DNA from: Desulfobacteraceae bacterium
Lineage (GTDB): Bacteria > Desulfobacterota > DSM-4660 > Desulfatiglandales > Desulfatiglandaceae
Direction: 5' to 3'
Assembly: GCA_016844935.1 (NCBI GenBank)
Contig: JAERTK010000159.1
Span: 1-45,119, forward strand
Length of the DNA: 45,119 nucleotides
The notes under the pieces were generated by a model. It saw only the letters and a list, made by a program, of their open reading frames with translations. It had not been told where the DNA came from and ran no database searches. Made by a program: the position numbers and the translations under genes. Position 1 is the first letter of the stretch. Each line of letters begins with the position of its first letter. This document shows positions 16,146 to 24,816 of the stretch, piece by piece.

Positions 16146-19100
16146 ATGGTTAACCAGAAAAGAACCCATACCATGGATTCATCCAATCATTTTCCCAGAG
16201 ACATCATCTGGCAAAAGGAGGCTTTTCAATTCGTTGACCCAAGCCAGTTTGAAGCCCTGGGGATCGATCCCGCCTCCATTCCTCTGGGGACCTATATCTC
16301 TTTCAGACGCCCATCACAACTTCGAAGCCGATTTGGCGGAAATGCCTATGGGTTTGGATTTTTTGAGGATTACGATCGGCTCAATCCTGACGAAATCAAA
16401 AAGCTTAACAGCCTCCCTCTTGATAATCCCGAAGACATCCGGGCCCACCACAAAGACTTAAACGAAATACACCGGAAAATGGGCCTGCTGATCCGGTTTT
16501 CGAGCCTGGGTCACCCCTATTATCTCATACCCGTTCACCTGATTTCCGTTTCCCTGGCCCACATTCAGGCCAAAGTTTCTGAAATTGTAAATATTGTTGA
16601 TTTTCACACAAAAAAGTATCTGAAGGAATATTGCAACATCGGCATCATGACTCACCATGATGACCTGATACTTCACGAGCTCTCTTTTCTCTTCCAGGAC
16701 CATCATATTTTTGTCATCGATTCCCCCGAAAAACTGCTGGCAAGGGACCTGGACCTGGACATTGTCATATTGACCCATGATCTCTTTGAAACCGTTACCA
16801 TGGGGCAGTTCAACCGTTTGAATCAGCAAACCATTTCGAAAAAAAGGCTGGAGCAGTACAGCATCTACATGCTCTGGAAAATCTGCAACCTGCTTAAAAG
16901 CGAAGGTGAAATTTTTATCGTCGCCGATCATTTCCCCGCAAAAAGCAACCATACCACCGAGCTGACATTCAAGACGGAACGGGAAGAAAAAAGATTTGCT
17001 CTGTTCACCCACATTTTCAATACAAAAAAGAGATATAAGATCAAGGATCATGGGGTTCGCGTCAACATATTTGACCTGCAGAAATACCTGAGCGCTTTTC
17101 ATGTGGAACAGGAGTTGCTCAACACTTTGCTTCAAGGGAAATCCCTGGCCGAACTTTCCATGGAAGATATCAATAAACTGCCGTATCTTCGTCACGACTT
17201 AACCAGTTCCCCTTTTCTGATGAACCAGGAAAAAACCTGGTCCGGGCTCTGCTCCATTTTCTTTGATGAAATATTTCTAAAACCCCTGGTCCCTGATGCC
17301 GTTAAAAAAGACTGGGGAAAAAGGTTTTCCTGTAAAGACCACCATCCCGGCAACCTGTTGACCTTCCTGGGACAGAAAAAACCCCTTCAAGCCGCTGTGG
17401 CGGATATCAGACGGGATGTTGCCGATTCCAATCTGGCCGGCTGCGCCTTTGAACTCGTTGCGGATTACAGGGATTCTCTGGAATTTATTGCTCGAACTCT
17501 GAAGGTCCTGCTCGCTCTCAAAAAGGGGGATTTTGGTTCCCTCCCGCGAGTTTTCATTGATCGTTTACGACAACCCCTTGAAAACAAGAACAGACGGTTC
17601 GGTGCGCTCAACCACGTCATCAAACTCACCAAAAAGATCCAACGGCTTGAAAAAATAAGGGGGTATCTGAACCCGGACAAAATTGAAGGGTCCAACACAC
17701 CATTGCTCTCCAATCTGGAAGCACTGACATCCTTCGGGTTTTCCCACCACGAGTTGAAAGAAATGATTCTCATTACCCTCGGGCACACAACACTGGGCCG
17801 CATCATGTCCGGAAAAATGTCCGAAAGATCTCTTACACCCGTTTCTGATACGGCGAGGGCCTATGATCCCCAGCAGGCCCTTAATATGCTCCGCTATTGC
17901 CGTTTGATGACCATGGCCGAAACAAGTGCTGCCGGAGGCAAAGCCCTTTCATATGAACAGATTGCCCGGCTCTTTGAACTCTACGAATCCACCGTTCGCG
18001 TGGTCGTCAACCGGGAACTGGACTGGGAGCAGCTTCTGGATGAGAAAACCATTCTTATGGGCGGCATCCGCAACCGCATTGTCGATAAAATCCTGGTCAT
18101 GATGGGCTATTTCGAATTTCTGGAAAACTGGTCCGAACTCCCAAAAAAGGGTTCAATGGAAAAGGAGGCCCTGGCTGATTACAACGACCGGAAACTCTCC
18201 GAGATAGAAGAGGTCATCCACCTGGTGAACGCCATCGATACATTCGAAGAAAAATATCTCAAGCTGGACCCCCTTTATCTCCCGGCCTTTTACCGAAAAT
18301 TCCTGGACCTGGAATTTCATGGCACCAGTCACATTTTTGAACGGATGGGCAGCCTCAACGTGTTCGTACTTCTCTGGATCACCGTAAACCTGGCCCGGGG
18401 GGAATCGGTCAACTTCAATCCCATCCTGGCGGACGTGAAAAGCCAAGCCATCGACAAGCGGGTCAGAAAAGTTCAGGAAGAGGCAGCTGCCATCAACCTG
18501 GGGCACCTGGACCTGGAGCTCCTGGAACAGTTTAGAGAGCAACTGAATCAGGACCGCTCCTCGTTTATCATGGGTACAGGATTTCAGCTCAAGACTTCCC
18601 CAAAGAACAAAATACTGGAAATCGCCTATAAGGACCTGGACAAAAGCCTCAAAGAGGCTGAAACCCTGTCTGAGAAAATTGCCGGTTGCGCCATCAACAA
18701 GATTTCACTGGGTGACCTCCGTAATCTGGAAGCGGTATTCACGGATCTTGAAATGTTTTACCAGAGTCAACTCCGGGTTGTGAGGGATCCCCATACGGAC
18801 TTGAACGTCCCTGCAAGGCAACAGAGGTGGTTCGAAGGGACCTGGAAATTGCGAAAAATTCTGTGGCAGAATTTTGTCAAAGTCATGTTCCAGCCCGAAC
18901 ATCTTTACTCCGACCTCCGTTATCTTAAACATCATGCCCCTGTCCTTTTGAACTTTCTGCTCCCCGAATTCACGGTCCTTGGAAACCTTGATCTCTCCGG
19001 GAATCTTTATCTGAATTCCCCTGTAACGGATTACATAATGGCGGCCACCAAGAAATTTCAAGCGCTGGTGAACCACGACAGAGAGAATTTCCAAAATTTG

Positions 19101-20891
19101 AAATTCATGCACCGGCTTGCCCGCAAGGAGTTCGGCCCCATGGCAACCGGCATCATGGGTGTCAGCCAGCGGCAGCTGGAAGACCTGGAAAATATCCTAG
19201 AGCGGCTCAAGAGCAAAAAGGACCTGTTTAAAGCCCTGACCTGTTCATTCATATTCCAGGATATGGGACGAATTCCAGAGCAGAGAACAAAGTACCATAA
19301 GGAAATCAATCCCGCCGATCTTGCCGCTGCCGGGGCATATATTCTGGAAAAAGAAAAAGTCGGGGCGCGATACGGCCTCAATGGGAAATGCACGGACTAC
19401 CTCATTTTCCTGGTGGGAAACCATGATCTGCTCCATCACACCCTCAAGGGGGAAGTCTCTTTTTCCGCCATGGCATCCATTCTCGCCAGAAAGGACAAAG
19501 ATCTCTTCGATGCCTTTCTTATCACCACATTTATCATGTTGGCCGCCATCAGGGAAGATCTCATGCTGGAGGACCTGGCCCTCTGGATATTTAAAACAAG
19601 TGCCGTGTGCCATGGCGTCATTGATGGAAAAACCACCCTTCAAAAACAGCTGGAACGGGTCGTCCTGAAACGGGGAAGGCTTTTTTACGCCATTGAAAAA
19701 TACCAGCGGGACGGTCTGCCCAAAGGTATTACCCCTTCTGAGTATTTGGCCAGAAAGGAGTGGAAATCCATCGACAGGACCCGACGGTTTCAGGCCGGAC
19801 GCATGATATTGGCCACGGAAAGGATCTTCAGACTGCGTGGCATTCGATATGCCGAGTTCAGGGACCTTGCCAGGCTCATGATGAAAGTGCCCCTTAAATA
19901 CATTCACAAAAAGAGAAAGTTTCACAACGTGGGGTTTGCAACCTTTGAAAAGGAGGTCTATGAAGCGTTTCGAATTTACAAAACCCTTCAATCCATGCGG
20001 GAAGGCATTCGCCATTTTATACTTGAGGAGTTGATCGGCGACAAAGTCCGTATATACGGTTACGAAAAGGTGAGCGGTTACCTGAGTTACAAGAACCAGA
20101 TCAAGCTGCTTCTGGTGGGGCTGGCGGGTATCCGGAAAATCAGATCCAATGATGAACCCATCTCCCTCAACTTCCTTCACATGGCCGAAACCGTGGAACA
20201 ACGCTACGAAGCCATCAACGATTGCCTTGACGGCATTCCCTCCCTGGAGCTCTGGGAGGACGATTCGCAACTGGGCAATCTTTTCACTTCTGAAACCGGC
20301 ATTCTCCTTAAAAAGGAACACTACCCAAATGTTCTCTCAGTCATCTTCCAAAACCGCGTGTTCATTACCCAGAAAATCGACCACATGTCATCCATCGGAG
20401 ACCTGGAGCAGCTCAAGGTCTATTTTCATTACAGTCTGAGCACTTTGAGGAATTACCCTTTTTTTACGGAGGATTATGAAATTCTGCTTGAAAAGGCTTT
20501 TGAAAAGAGGATGTTGGAAATCACCGACATAATTCTCGACCGAACCCAGCGCCAGATGGACCTGGTTAAAGACTTCGAAGACCTTTACAAGCTCATGAGC
20601 GGCCTGGTTGAAAGATCCAGGAACATCGGGTTTTCCCCTGAGCAGGAGCACCGCTTGAACGACCTGTATGAAATGCGCAAAAGCATACTGAAGCGGGAAA
20701 AGCTTTCGGAGATCGAGGCCGTTCTTGAAAACATCCCCGATGGGCAGGAATTGAAAAAATACTGGGAAAGCATCAAATGGTACCTGCAGGGAAATCGGAG
20801 GTTTTTCGGAACGGAGTACGAACTGCTCATCGCTCAGAAGTTTGATACGGCAAATGCCAAAATACCCACCCAGCAGCCGTTACAGGCGTAA
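16146..20891 (+). CDS. Giant uncharacterised protein, 1,581 residues, with an HD-like segment
   Basis: No family recognised with confidence. I chose ATG 16146 (AAGGCGAG 11 nt upstream) over the first in-frame ATG at 15975, which lies inside the LivM-like gene; ATG 16173 is also possible. There is no signal peptide or membrane segment, so it is a large soluble protein with much helical, charged sequence. Residues about 180-290 contain strand-helix stretches (LDLDIVILTHDLFE, LLKSEGEIFIVADHF) reminiscent of a Rossmann or methyltransferase fold. Residues about 1,020-1,150 resemble the HD domain of GlnD-type uridylyl-removing enzymes: FIFQDMGR where HDIGK is expected, and FLVGNHDLLHH. The first His is Gln, so hydrolase activity is doubtful. 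It follows the transporter operon by 58 bp on the same strand. Confidence 0.8.
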   Translation: MVNQKRTHTMDSSNHFPRDIIWQKEAFQFVDPSQFEALGIDPASIPLGTYISFRRPSQLRSRFGGNAYGFGFFEDYDRLNPDEIKKLNSLPLDNPEDIRAHHKDLNEIHRKMGLLIRFSSLGHPYYLIPVHLISVSLAHIQAKVSEIVNIVDFHTKKYLKEYCNIGIMTHHDDLILHELSFLFQDHHIFVIDSPEKLLARDLDLDIVILTHDLFETVTMGQFNRLNQQTISKKRLEQYSIYMLWKICNLLKSEGEIFIVADHFPAKSNHTTELTFKTEREEKRFALFTHIFNTKKRYKIKDHGVRVNIFDLQKYLSAFHVEQELLNTLLQGKSLAELSMEDINKLPYLRHDLTSSPFLMNQEKTWSGLCSIFFDEIFLKPLVPDAVKKDWGKRFSCKDHHPGNLLTFLGQKKPLQAAVADIRRDVADSNLAGCAFELVADYRDSLEFIARTLKVLLALKKGDFGSLPRVFIDRLRQPLENKNRRFGALNHVIKLTKKIQRLEKIRGYLNPDKIEGSNTPLLSNLEALTSFGFSHHELKEMILITLGHTTLGRIMSGKMSERSLTPVSDTARAYDPQQALNMLRYCRLMTMAETSAAGGKALSYEQIARLFELYESTVRVVVNRELDWEQLLDEKTILMGGIRNRIVDKILVMMGYFEFLENWSELPKKGSMEKEALADYNDRKLSEIEEVIHLVNAIDTFEEKYLKLDPLYLPAFYRKFLDLEFHGTSHIFERMGSLNVFVLLWITVNLARGESVNFNPILADVKSQAIDKRVRKVQEEAAAINLGHLDLELLEQFREQLNQDRSSFIMGTGFQLKTSPKNKILEIAYKDLDKSLKEAETLSEKIAGCAINKISLGDLRNLEAVFTDLEMFYQSQLRVVRDPHTDLNVPARQQRWFEGTWKLRKILWQNFVKVMFQPEHLYSDLRYLKHHAPVLLNFLLPEFTVLGNLDLSGNLYLNSPVTDYIMAATKKFQALVNHDRENFQNLKFMHRLARKEFGPMATGIMGVSQRQLEDLENILERLKSKKDLFKALTCSFIFQDMGRIPEQRTKYHKEINPADLAAAGAYILEKEKVGARYGLNGKCTDYLIFLVGNHDLLHHTLKGEVSFSAMASILARKDKDLFDAFLITTFIMLAAIREDLMLEDLALWIFKTSAVCHGVIDGKTTLQKQLERVVLKRGRLFYAIEKYQRDGLPKGITPSEYLARKEWKSIDRTRRFQAGRMILATERIFRLRGIRYAEFRDLARLMMKVPLKYIHKKRKFHNVGFATFEKEVYEAFRIYKTLQSMREGIRHFILEELIGDKVRIYGYEKVSGYLSYKNQIKLLLVGLAGIRKIRSNDEPISLNFLHMAETVEQRYEAINDCLDGIPSLELWEDDSQLGNLFTSETGILLKKEHYPNVLSVIFQNRVFITQKIDHMSSIGDLEQLKVYFHYSLSTLRNYPFFTEDYEILLEKAFEKRMLEITDIILDRTQRQMDLVKDFEDLYKLMSGLVERSRNIGFSPEQEHRLNDLYEMRKSILKREKLSEIEAVLENIPDGQELKKYWESIKWYLQGNRRFFGTEYELLIAQKFDTANAKIPTQQPLQA

Positions 20892-20933
20892 ACTTCGCAC
20901 CCCTGCCCCGTCATTCCCCTGCGGGACCACCCG

Positions 20934-21449
20934 TCACTTCAATTTTGCCACCGCATCCAGAATCTCCTGGTAGGCGGGCTCATCGGTCACTTCATTCACC
21001 AACTGAATATATTGAACGACCCCCTGGCGATCCAGAACAAAAACGGCCCTTGCCAGCAATTTCAGTTCCTTTATGAGAACACCATATGCTTTACCGAACG
21101 ACATGTCACCATAATCTGACAGGGTGATCACCTTATCCACGCCCGCCGCGCCACACCATCTTTTCTGTGCAAAAGGGAGATCCATACTCACGGTAACGAT
21201 GGCCACATCGTCTCCCAACGCCCCGGCTTCTTCGTTGAATCTCCGGGTTTCCATGTCACATACCGGTGTATCCAGTGAAGGCACCGATGAAACAATACAC
21301 ACTTTTCCACCATATGAGGATAAAGACACTGGCGAAAGATCGTTATCGGCCAGTACCACATCTGGTGCCGTATCACCAATTTTGAGTTCCTGACCCACCA
21401 ATGTCAGTGGGTTTCCTTTCATGGTAATTTTTCCTGACCGCTCGTCCAC
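20934..21449 (-). CDS. tpx: Thiol peroxidase (atypical 2-Cys peroxiredoxin)
   Basis: Reduces hydrogen and alkyl peroxides using a thioredoxin-type donor. The 171-residue protein has the Tpx peroxidatic motif SLDTPVCDMETRRFNEEA with Cys64 and the resolving Cys99 in FAQKRWCG, matching the Tpx spacing. It is the third gene of the rubrerythrin-flavodoxin-tpx run, 102 bp after the flavodoxin, and presumably part of the same oxidative-stress response. It ends 42 bp from the giant gene, convergently. The peroxidatic residue is Cys, not selenocysteine. Confidence 0.95.
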   Translation of the reverse strand: MDERSGKITMKGNPLTLVGQELKIGDTAPDVVLADNDLSPVSLSSYGGKVCIVSSVPSLDTPVCDMETRRFNEEAGALGDDVAIVTVSMDLPFAQKRWCGAAGVDKVITLSDYGDMSFGKAYGVLIKELKLLARAVFVLDRQGVVQYIQLVNEVTDEPAYQEILDAVAKLK

Positions 21450-21551
21450 GACGTCCTCCTTCTCTATTGGAACAATGGGTTTAGATCTATAAAATACTGA
21501 AAATACACCGCCCCCGGTGAAAACGGAGGCGACGTTTGACTCAACAGATCA

Positions 21552-21998
21552 TCATGAACCGAATTTTTGTCCCACAGCTTTTCCATATTCCTGACATGCC
21601 TTTAAACCATCCGGCGTATCGATGATCGCTTCCTTCAAATTCAAAGCGCCCAGATCCACCATGTCCATTTTGAAAACAAATTCCATGGTATCGAATACCA
21701 TCTGGGCCGACTCGCCGCTATGGGTATACGAGCCAAAAGCGCCGCCCATTTTACCCACGAGATTCGCTCTTTCGGCAATAAACAGAAAGGTTTTCATACC
21801 ACTGGTCATGTCCCGGTGGTATGTGGGACAACCAAAAATGAAACCATCATACCCTTCAAGATCTTTTTCGTTCTTGATTTCTGAAATCTTTTTCAAAACC
21901 GGATCATGCCCGCTGAAACGAATCCCTTCCGAAATGAAATCAGCCATCTTCCGCGTGTTTCCGGTTCTGCTCACATAGGCCACTAAAATTTTGTTCAT
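21552..21998 (-). CDS. Flavodoxin
   Basis: Small FMN electron carrier, 148 residues. The phosphate loop SRTGNTRKMA lies near the N terminus (10-19), followed by GFIFGCPTYHRDMTSGMKTF and GAFGSYTHSGE, the two other FMN-contact regions. It lies 31 bp after rubrerythrin and before tpx, so it could deliver electrons to rubrerythrin or to a peroxidase system. It closely resembles single-domain flavodoxins of anaerobes, not the flavodiiron proteins. Confidence 0.92.
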   Translation of the reverse strand: MNKILVAYVSRTGNTRKMADFISEGIRFSGHDPVLKKISEIKNEKDLEGYDGFIFGCPTYHRDMTSGMKTFLFIAERANLVGKMGGAFGSYTHSGESAQMVFDTMEFVFKMDMVDLGALNLKEAIIDTPDGLKACQEYGKAVGQKFGS

Positions 21999-22029
21999 CC
22001 TTTAATCTCCCTTCGCTATCCGCGCCTGG

Positions 22030-22527
22030 TTAATCAACCTTGTTGAAAGCCTTTTTGAGAGCACTACATACCGGGCACTTTTCAGGGGCTTCGTCCTCAC
22101 AGGTAAACCCGCATACCGAACAAACGTAGTAGCAATCTACGTCTTTGGGATTATCCAGGCTTTCCAGTGCCTTTTTATACAAACCGGCGTGCACCTTCTC
22201 CACATCATTTGCAAAAGAAAAAGACCGCACGGCCGGTTTGTTCCCCTCTTTTTCCGCCTCTTCGATCATTTTCGGATACATTTCTTTAAATTCATGGGTT
22301 TCCCCTTCAATGGCGGACTTGAGGTTTTCTGCGGTGGTCTTCACACCATTGAGGGTTCTGAGATGCGCATGGGCATGAACCGTTTCGGCTTCGGCAGCGG
22401 CACGAAAGAGTTTGGCCGCCTGCGCATATCCTTCATTGTCCGCTTTCTTGGCAAACGCAAGATATTTTCGATTGGCTTGAGATTCCCCGGCAAATGCTTC
22501 CCAAAGATTGTTTTCCGTTTTGCTCAT
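22030..22527 (-). CDS. rbr: Rubrerythrin
   Basis: Non-haem peroxidase that protects anaerobes. The 165-residue protein has the di-iron helices with E15, E48xxH51 and E110xxH113, extra acidic residues in FKEMYPKMIEEAE, and a C-terminal rubredoxin-type iron site C136xxC139/C151xxC154. It is the first gene of the operon with flavodoxin and tpx. The leader upstream contains an intrinsic terminator 34 bp before the start, preceded by a sigma-54-like promoter and a Fur/PerR-like box, so expression appears tightly controlled. Confidence 0.95.
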   Translation of the reverse strand: MSKTENNLWEAFAGESQANRKYLAFAKKADNEGYAQAAKLFRAAAEAETVHAHAHLRTLNGVKTTAENLKSAIEGETHEFKEMYPKMIEEAEKEGNKPAVRSFSFANDVEKVHAGLYKKALESLDNPKDVDCYYVCSVCGFTCEDEAPEKCPVCSALKKAFNKVD

Positions 22528-22560
22528 GATATTTTCCCCTTTCCGTCTATTGGTTTGGTT

Positions 22561-22583
22561 AAAAAAATCCCGAAGGCTTCGGG
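22561..22583 (-). terminator. Intrinsic terminator inside the rubrerythrin leader
   Basis: On the minus strand CCCGAA-GCC-TTCGGG is followed by A and seven Ts. It lies upstream of the rubrerythrin start and no promoter is visible between it and the start. It therefore acts either as an attenuator or as the end of a short leader RNA. It is over 490 bp from the end of the upstream gene. Confidence 0.75.
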
Positions 22584-22657
22584 CCCTTAATAAAATACCA
22601 GCGTTGTATTGATCGTTTCAGTCTTTGCTTTCATGATCTGTGCCAAAAAGCCATAAA

Positions 22658-22672
22658 TGAAAATGATTTACA
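22658..22672. promoter_or_regulatory. Fur/PerR-like box
   Basis: TGAAAATGATTTACA matches the 7-1-7 Fur-family pattern TGATAAT-N-ATTATCA at 11 of 14 or better positions. It lies about 130 bp upstream of the rubrerythrin start. PerR control of rubrerythrin is known in Desulfovibrio, which makes the site plausible; it is a match by eye only. Confidence 0.4.
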
Positions 22673-22709
22673 ATAGTATCATCATATCAATTACTTAACC
22701 TTTTCACCC

Positions 22710-22725
22710 GGCAAAGAGCGTTCCA
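22710..22725 (-). promoter_or_regulatory. Sigma-54 (-24/-12) promoter candidate
   Basis: On the minus strand TGGAACGCTCTTTGCC carries GG and GC with exactly 10 bp between them and agrees with TGGCACG-N4-TTGCW except at two positions. A start about 12 nt downstream (near 22699) would give a leader of about 170 nt before rubrerythrin. Confidence 0.5.
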
Positions 22726-22985
22726 TTGTACCAACATCCTGAGACATCTTGTACCATAATTCACAGGATACCATAAGAATATGATATGAATGGAAAAACA
22801 GGATCCTATCGTATTTCCTGCCAGGTTGACATCAGGGCACTGAAAGGGTTTGAGAGGTTTAAAGGGCGCTGACCTTCAGAGCGGTACAGTGGAATTTTTA
22901 TCGTAATATGGGTAGCTTAAAACAACATAAATGAAAAGATCCGAAAAAGATCGGGCATTTCAGACCTTGGGCGATTGAATCATTT

Positions 22986-23028
22986 TGTCTCACATCAGCT
23001 TTTTGAGACATAAACGTCTCTTGAGACA
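22986..23028. promoter_or_regulatory. Inverted-repeat cluster, possible enhancer-binding sites
   Basis: TGTCTCA (22986-22992) and TGAGACA (23004-23010) form one inverted repeat; GTCTC-TT-GAGAC (23016-23027) forms a second with the same half-site. They lie about 290-320 bp upstream of the sigma-54-like promoter, a normal distance for activator sites. On RNA they could also fold as hairpins after the upstream gene. Confidence 0.45.
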
Positions 23029-23079
23029 GCCGTTCCCCTCGCCGTCGGCCCTTTTTGCCTCCGGCAAGGGGATTTAATG

Positions 23080-24732
23080 TTAACAGCCAGCATCTATTTC
23101 CGGTGGTCTTCTCGATTTCTTCCTGGCCGGTTTTTTTGAATCCACCGATTTTGTTTTGCCCTTGGGAACCGCCTTAGTTACCTCGCTGCCGGGTTTAACC
23201 CCTTCATGGACTGGCAGTCCAGCATCAATCCAGGCCTGGCTGCCGCCTTCGAGGTTCCGAACGATCTTAAAACCCTTCCGTTCCAGAACCCCCACCGCCA
23301 TGCTGGACCGGTACGCTGAATTACAAACCACCACCACAGGGGCCTTGGGGTCCAGTTTCCCGGAAGATTCCGCCAGGTGGTTGAGGGGCAGGTTCAAGAC
23401 CGTTCCGATTTTGAGCGCCATCCACTCCGTGGGAAGTCGCACATCCACAATCAACGGAGCATCGCCTTTCTGCATCAATTCATGCAGAGCCCCGGGGGTT
23501 ATGGGTTCACTCACCGTGACCGGCATTCCCGCCTTTTTCCACTGCTCTAACGTTATAATTTCCGGCGTGTAACCGATGCGATGAAGCCGCAGGAGCCCTT
23601 CCCTCAATTGTTCTTTGCTGCCCACCAGCACCATCCTCGATCCCCACGGCACCATGGTCCCGACCCAGGTTTCCAGACGCCCCCTGAGAGCAATGTTTAC
23701 CGAATTGGGGATATGACCAGCCGCATAGGCATCCGCACTCCGGAGGTCAACAACATAAGTCTTTTCGGGATCCGTCAACGTTTTGTCTGGGGCTGCCTCC
23801 GGCGGCAGGCCCGCATCCCACTTGACCAGCGGGGGTCCCTGTTTGTTCAAGGCCGCATTGTGCTTGAAATACTGGGGTGCCTCGGGAAGGTCCTGGATGA
23901 GTGCCGCAATGAATTCCCCCCGGTTTTTGTACCGCAAGTAGGGGTTTGATACTTTCTCTTCACCGATGGTGCTGAAGGGCTTATCTGATAAGTGCGCACC
24001 ACAGAGGGAGCCGGCCCCATGGGCCGGGAAAATCTTCACGCCATCGCCCACCATGGATATCTTATTTTGCCACGAGTCAAAAAACGCCCCCGCCAGCCAG
24101 GCCGCCGAAGCGGCCCCTCCCAGGAGATCCGGCCGCCCCACACTCCCAACGAACAGCACATCTCCTGTGAGCATCAATTCGGGCACATTGGCATTATCCG
24201 GCCCATAGACCAGGGCACACATGCCGTCGGGCGTATGGCCCGGCGTTTCAATGAACTTCACCAGGGCTTTTCCCACCCGGATCTCGGTCCCTTCCTTAAC
24301 CGGTTTAAAGGGGTATTGAGCGCCACTTTTATGGCTCTGGTAGATGGGACAGTTCACCCGCTTCACCAGCTCCATGTGACCCGCCACAAAATCCGCGTGG
24401 GAATGGCTCAGATAGACCCCGATGATTTTCACCCCTTCCTTTTCAGCCAGCTCCAGAAAGAAGGAAATATCACGGCAGGGATCCACCACCAGGGCTTTCC
24501 CATCGCTGATCAACATGTAAGAGTATATGGAGAGTACGGGCAGTTCCATCTGGATTAGTTTAAATCCAGGGAACTGATAGGTATCGACCACATAATAACG
24601 GGATGCATCCACGCCGTGCGCCGCGGACTCGGCATCCTGAACAGCGGCCCCCCATGCTCCGGCACCCTGCATAAGGAGCAGTGAAAATATCATGAACAGC
24701 GCCAACCACGCCGGTCGTCCGCTTTTCCTCAT
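23080..24732 (-). CDS. Exported persulfide dioxygenase-like MBL protein with two rhodanese domains
   Basis: A 550-residue protein with a Sec signal peptide (hydrophobic residues about 8-28, cleavage near AWGAA). Next comes a metallo-beta-lactamase domain of the ETHE1/persulfide dioxygenase type: H110 and H112 in HSHAD, H166 in TPGHTPDG, D191 in TGDVLFVGSVGRPDL, and PAHGAGSLCG. A first rhodanese domain lacks the active Cys (VLVGSKEQL), and a second has it in VVCNSAYRSS (about C469). This MBL, dead rhodanese, live rhodanese order is that of CstB. A lysine-rich tail ends the protein. Oxidation of persulfide sulfur with relay to a sulfur acceptor is expected, but outside the cytoplasm. It is 84 bp after the carboxymuconolactone-decarboxylase-family gene. 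Confidence 0.85.
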   Translation of the reverse strand: MRKSGRPAWLALFMIFSLLLMQGAGAWGAAVQDAESAAHGVDASRYYVVDTYQFPGFKLIQMELPVLSIYSYMLISDGKALVVDPCRDISFFLELAEKEGVKIIGVYLSHSHADFVAGHMELVKRVNCPIYQSHKSGAQYPFKPVKEGTEIRVGKALVKFIETPGHTPDGMCALVYGPDNANVPELMLTGDVLFVGSVGRPDLLGGAASAAWLAGAFFDSWQNKISMVGDGVKIFPAHGAGSLCGAHLSDKPFSTIGEEKVSNPYLRYKNRGEFIAALIQDLPEAPQYFKHNAALNKQGPPLVKWDAGLPPEAAPDKTLTDPEKTYVVDLRSADAYAAGHIPNSVNIALRGRLETWVGTMVPWGSRMVLVGSKEQLREGLLRLHRIGYTPEIITLEQWKKAGMPVTVSEPITPGALHELMQKGDAPLIVDVRLPTEWMALKIGTVLNLPLNHLAESSGKLDPKAPVVVVCNSAYRSSMAVGVLERKGFKIVRNLEGGSQAWIDAGLPVHEGVKPGSEVTKAVPKGKTKSVDSKKPARKKSRRPPEIDAGC

Positions 24733-24816
24733 TTGCTTATCCCTCCCATATATTTATATCACTTGTGTTTCAGCCTCAAGAAGCCACCCCGCCAAGCGCA
24801 GTCGTGCCCGTCCACA

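Larger units (their letters stand above)
22584..23079. other. Gene-free regulatory region upstream of rubrerythrin
   Basis: About 500 bp without a plausible gene. It holds, from right to left, a cluster of GAGACA inverted repeats (22986-23028), another TGAGACA (22740-22746), a sigma-54-like promoter (22710-22725) and a Fur/PerR-like palindrome (22658-22672). I see no coding potential or tRNA. A TTGCC/GGCAA hairpin at about 23055-23067 may belong to the 3' end of the gene to the right. Confidence 0.6.

Noticed and set aside
16458..17195. A 245-codon antisense frame inside the giant gene
   Set aside because: Same reasons; a shadow of the coding strand's codon bias.
19245..20321. A 358-codon open frame on the minus strand inside the giant gene
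   Set aside because: It is antisense to a continuous 1,581-codon frame, has no ribosome site and its translation shows no family features.
23041..23080. Terminator for the MBL-rhodanese gene in the TTGCC/GGCAA hairpin
   Set aside because: The hairpin is followed on the minus strand by As and Gs, not by a T run.
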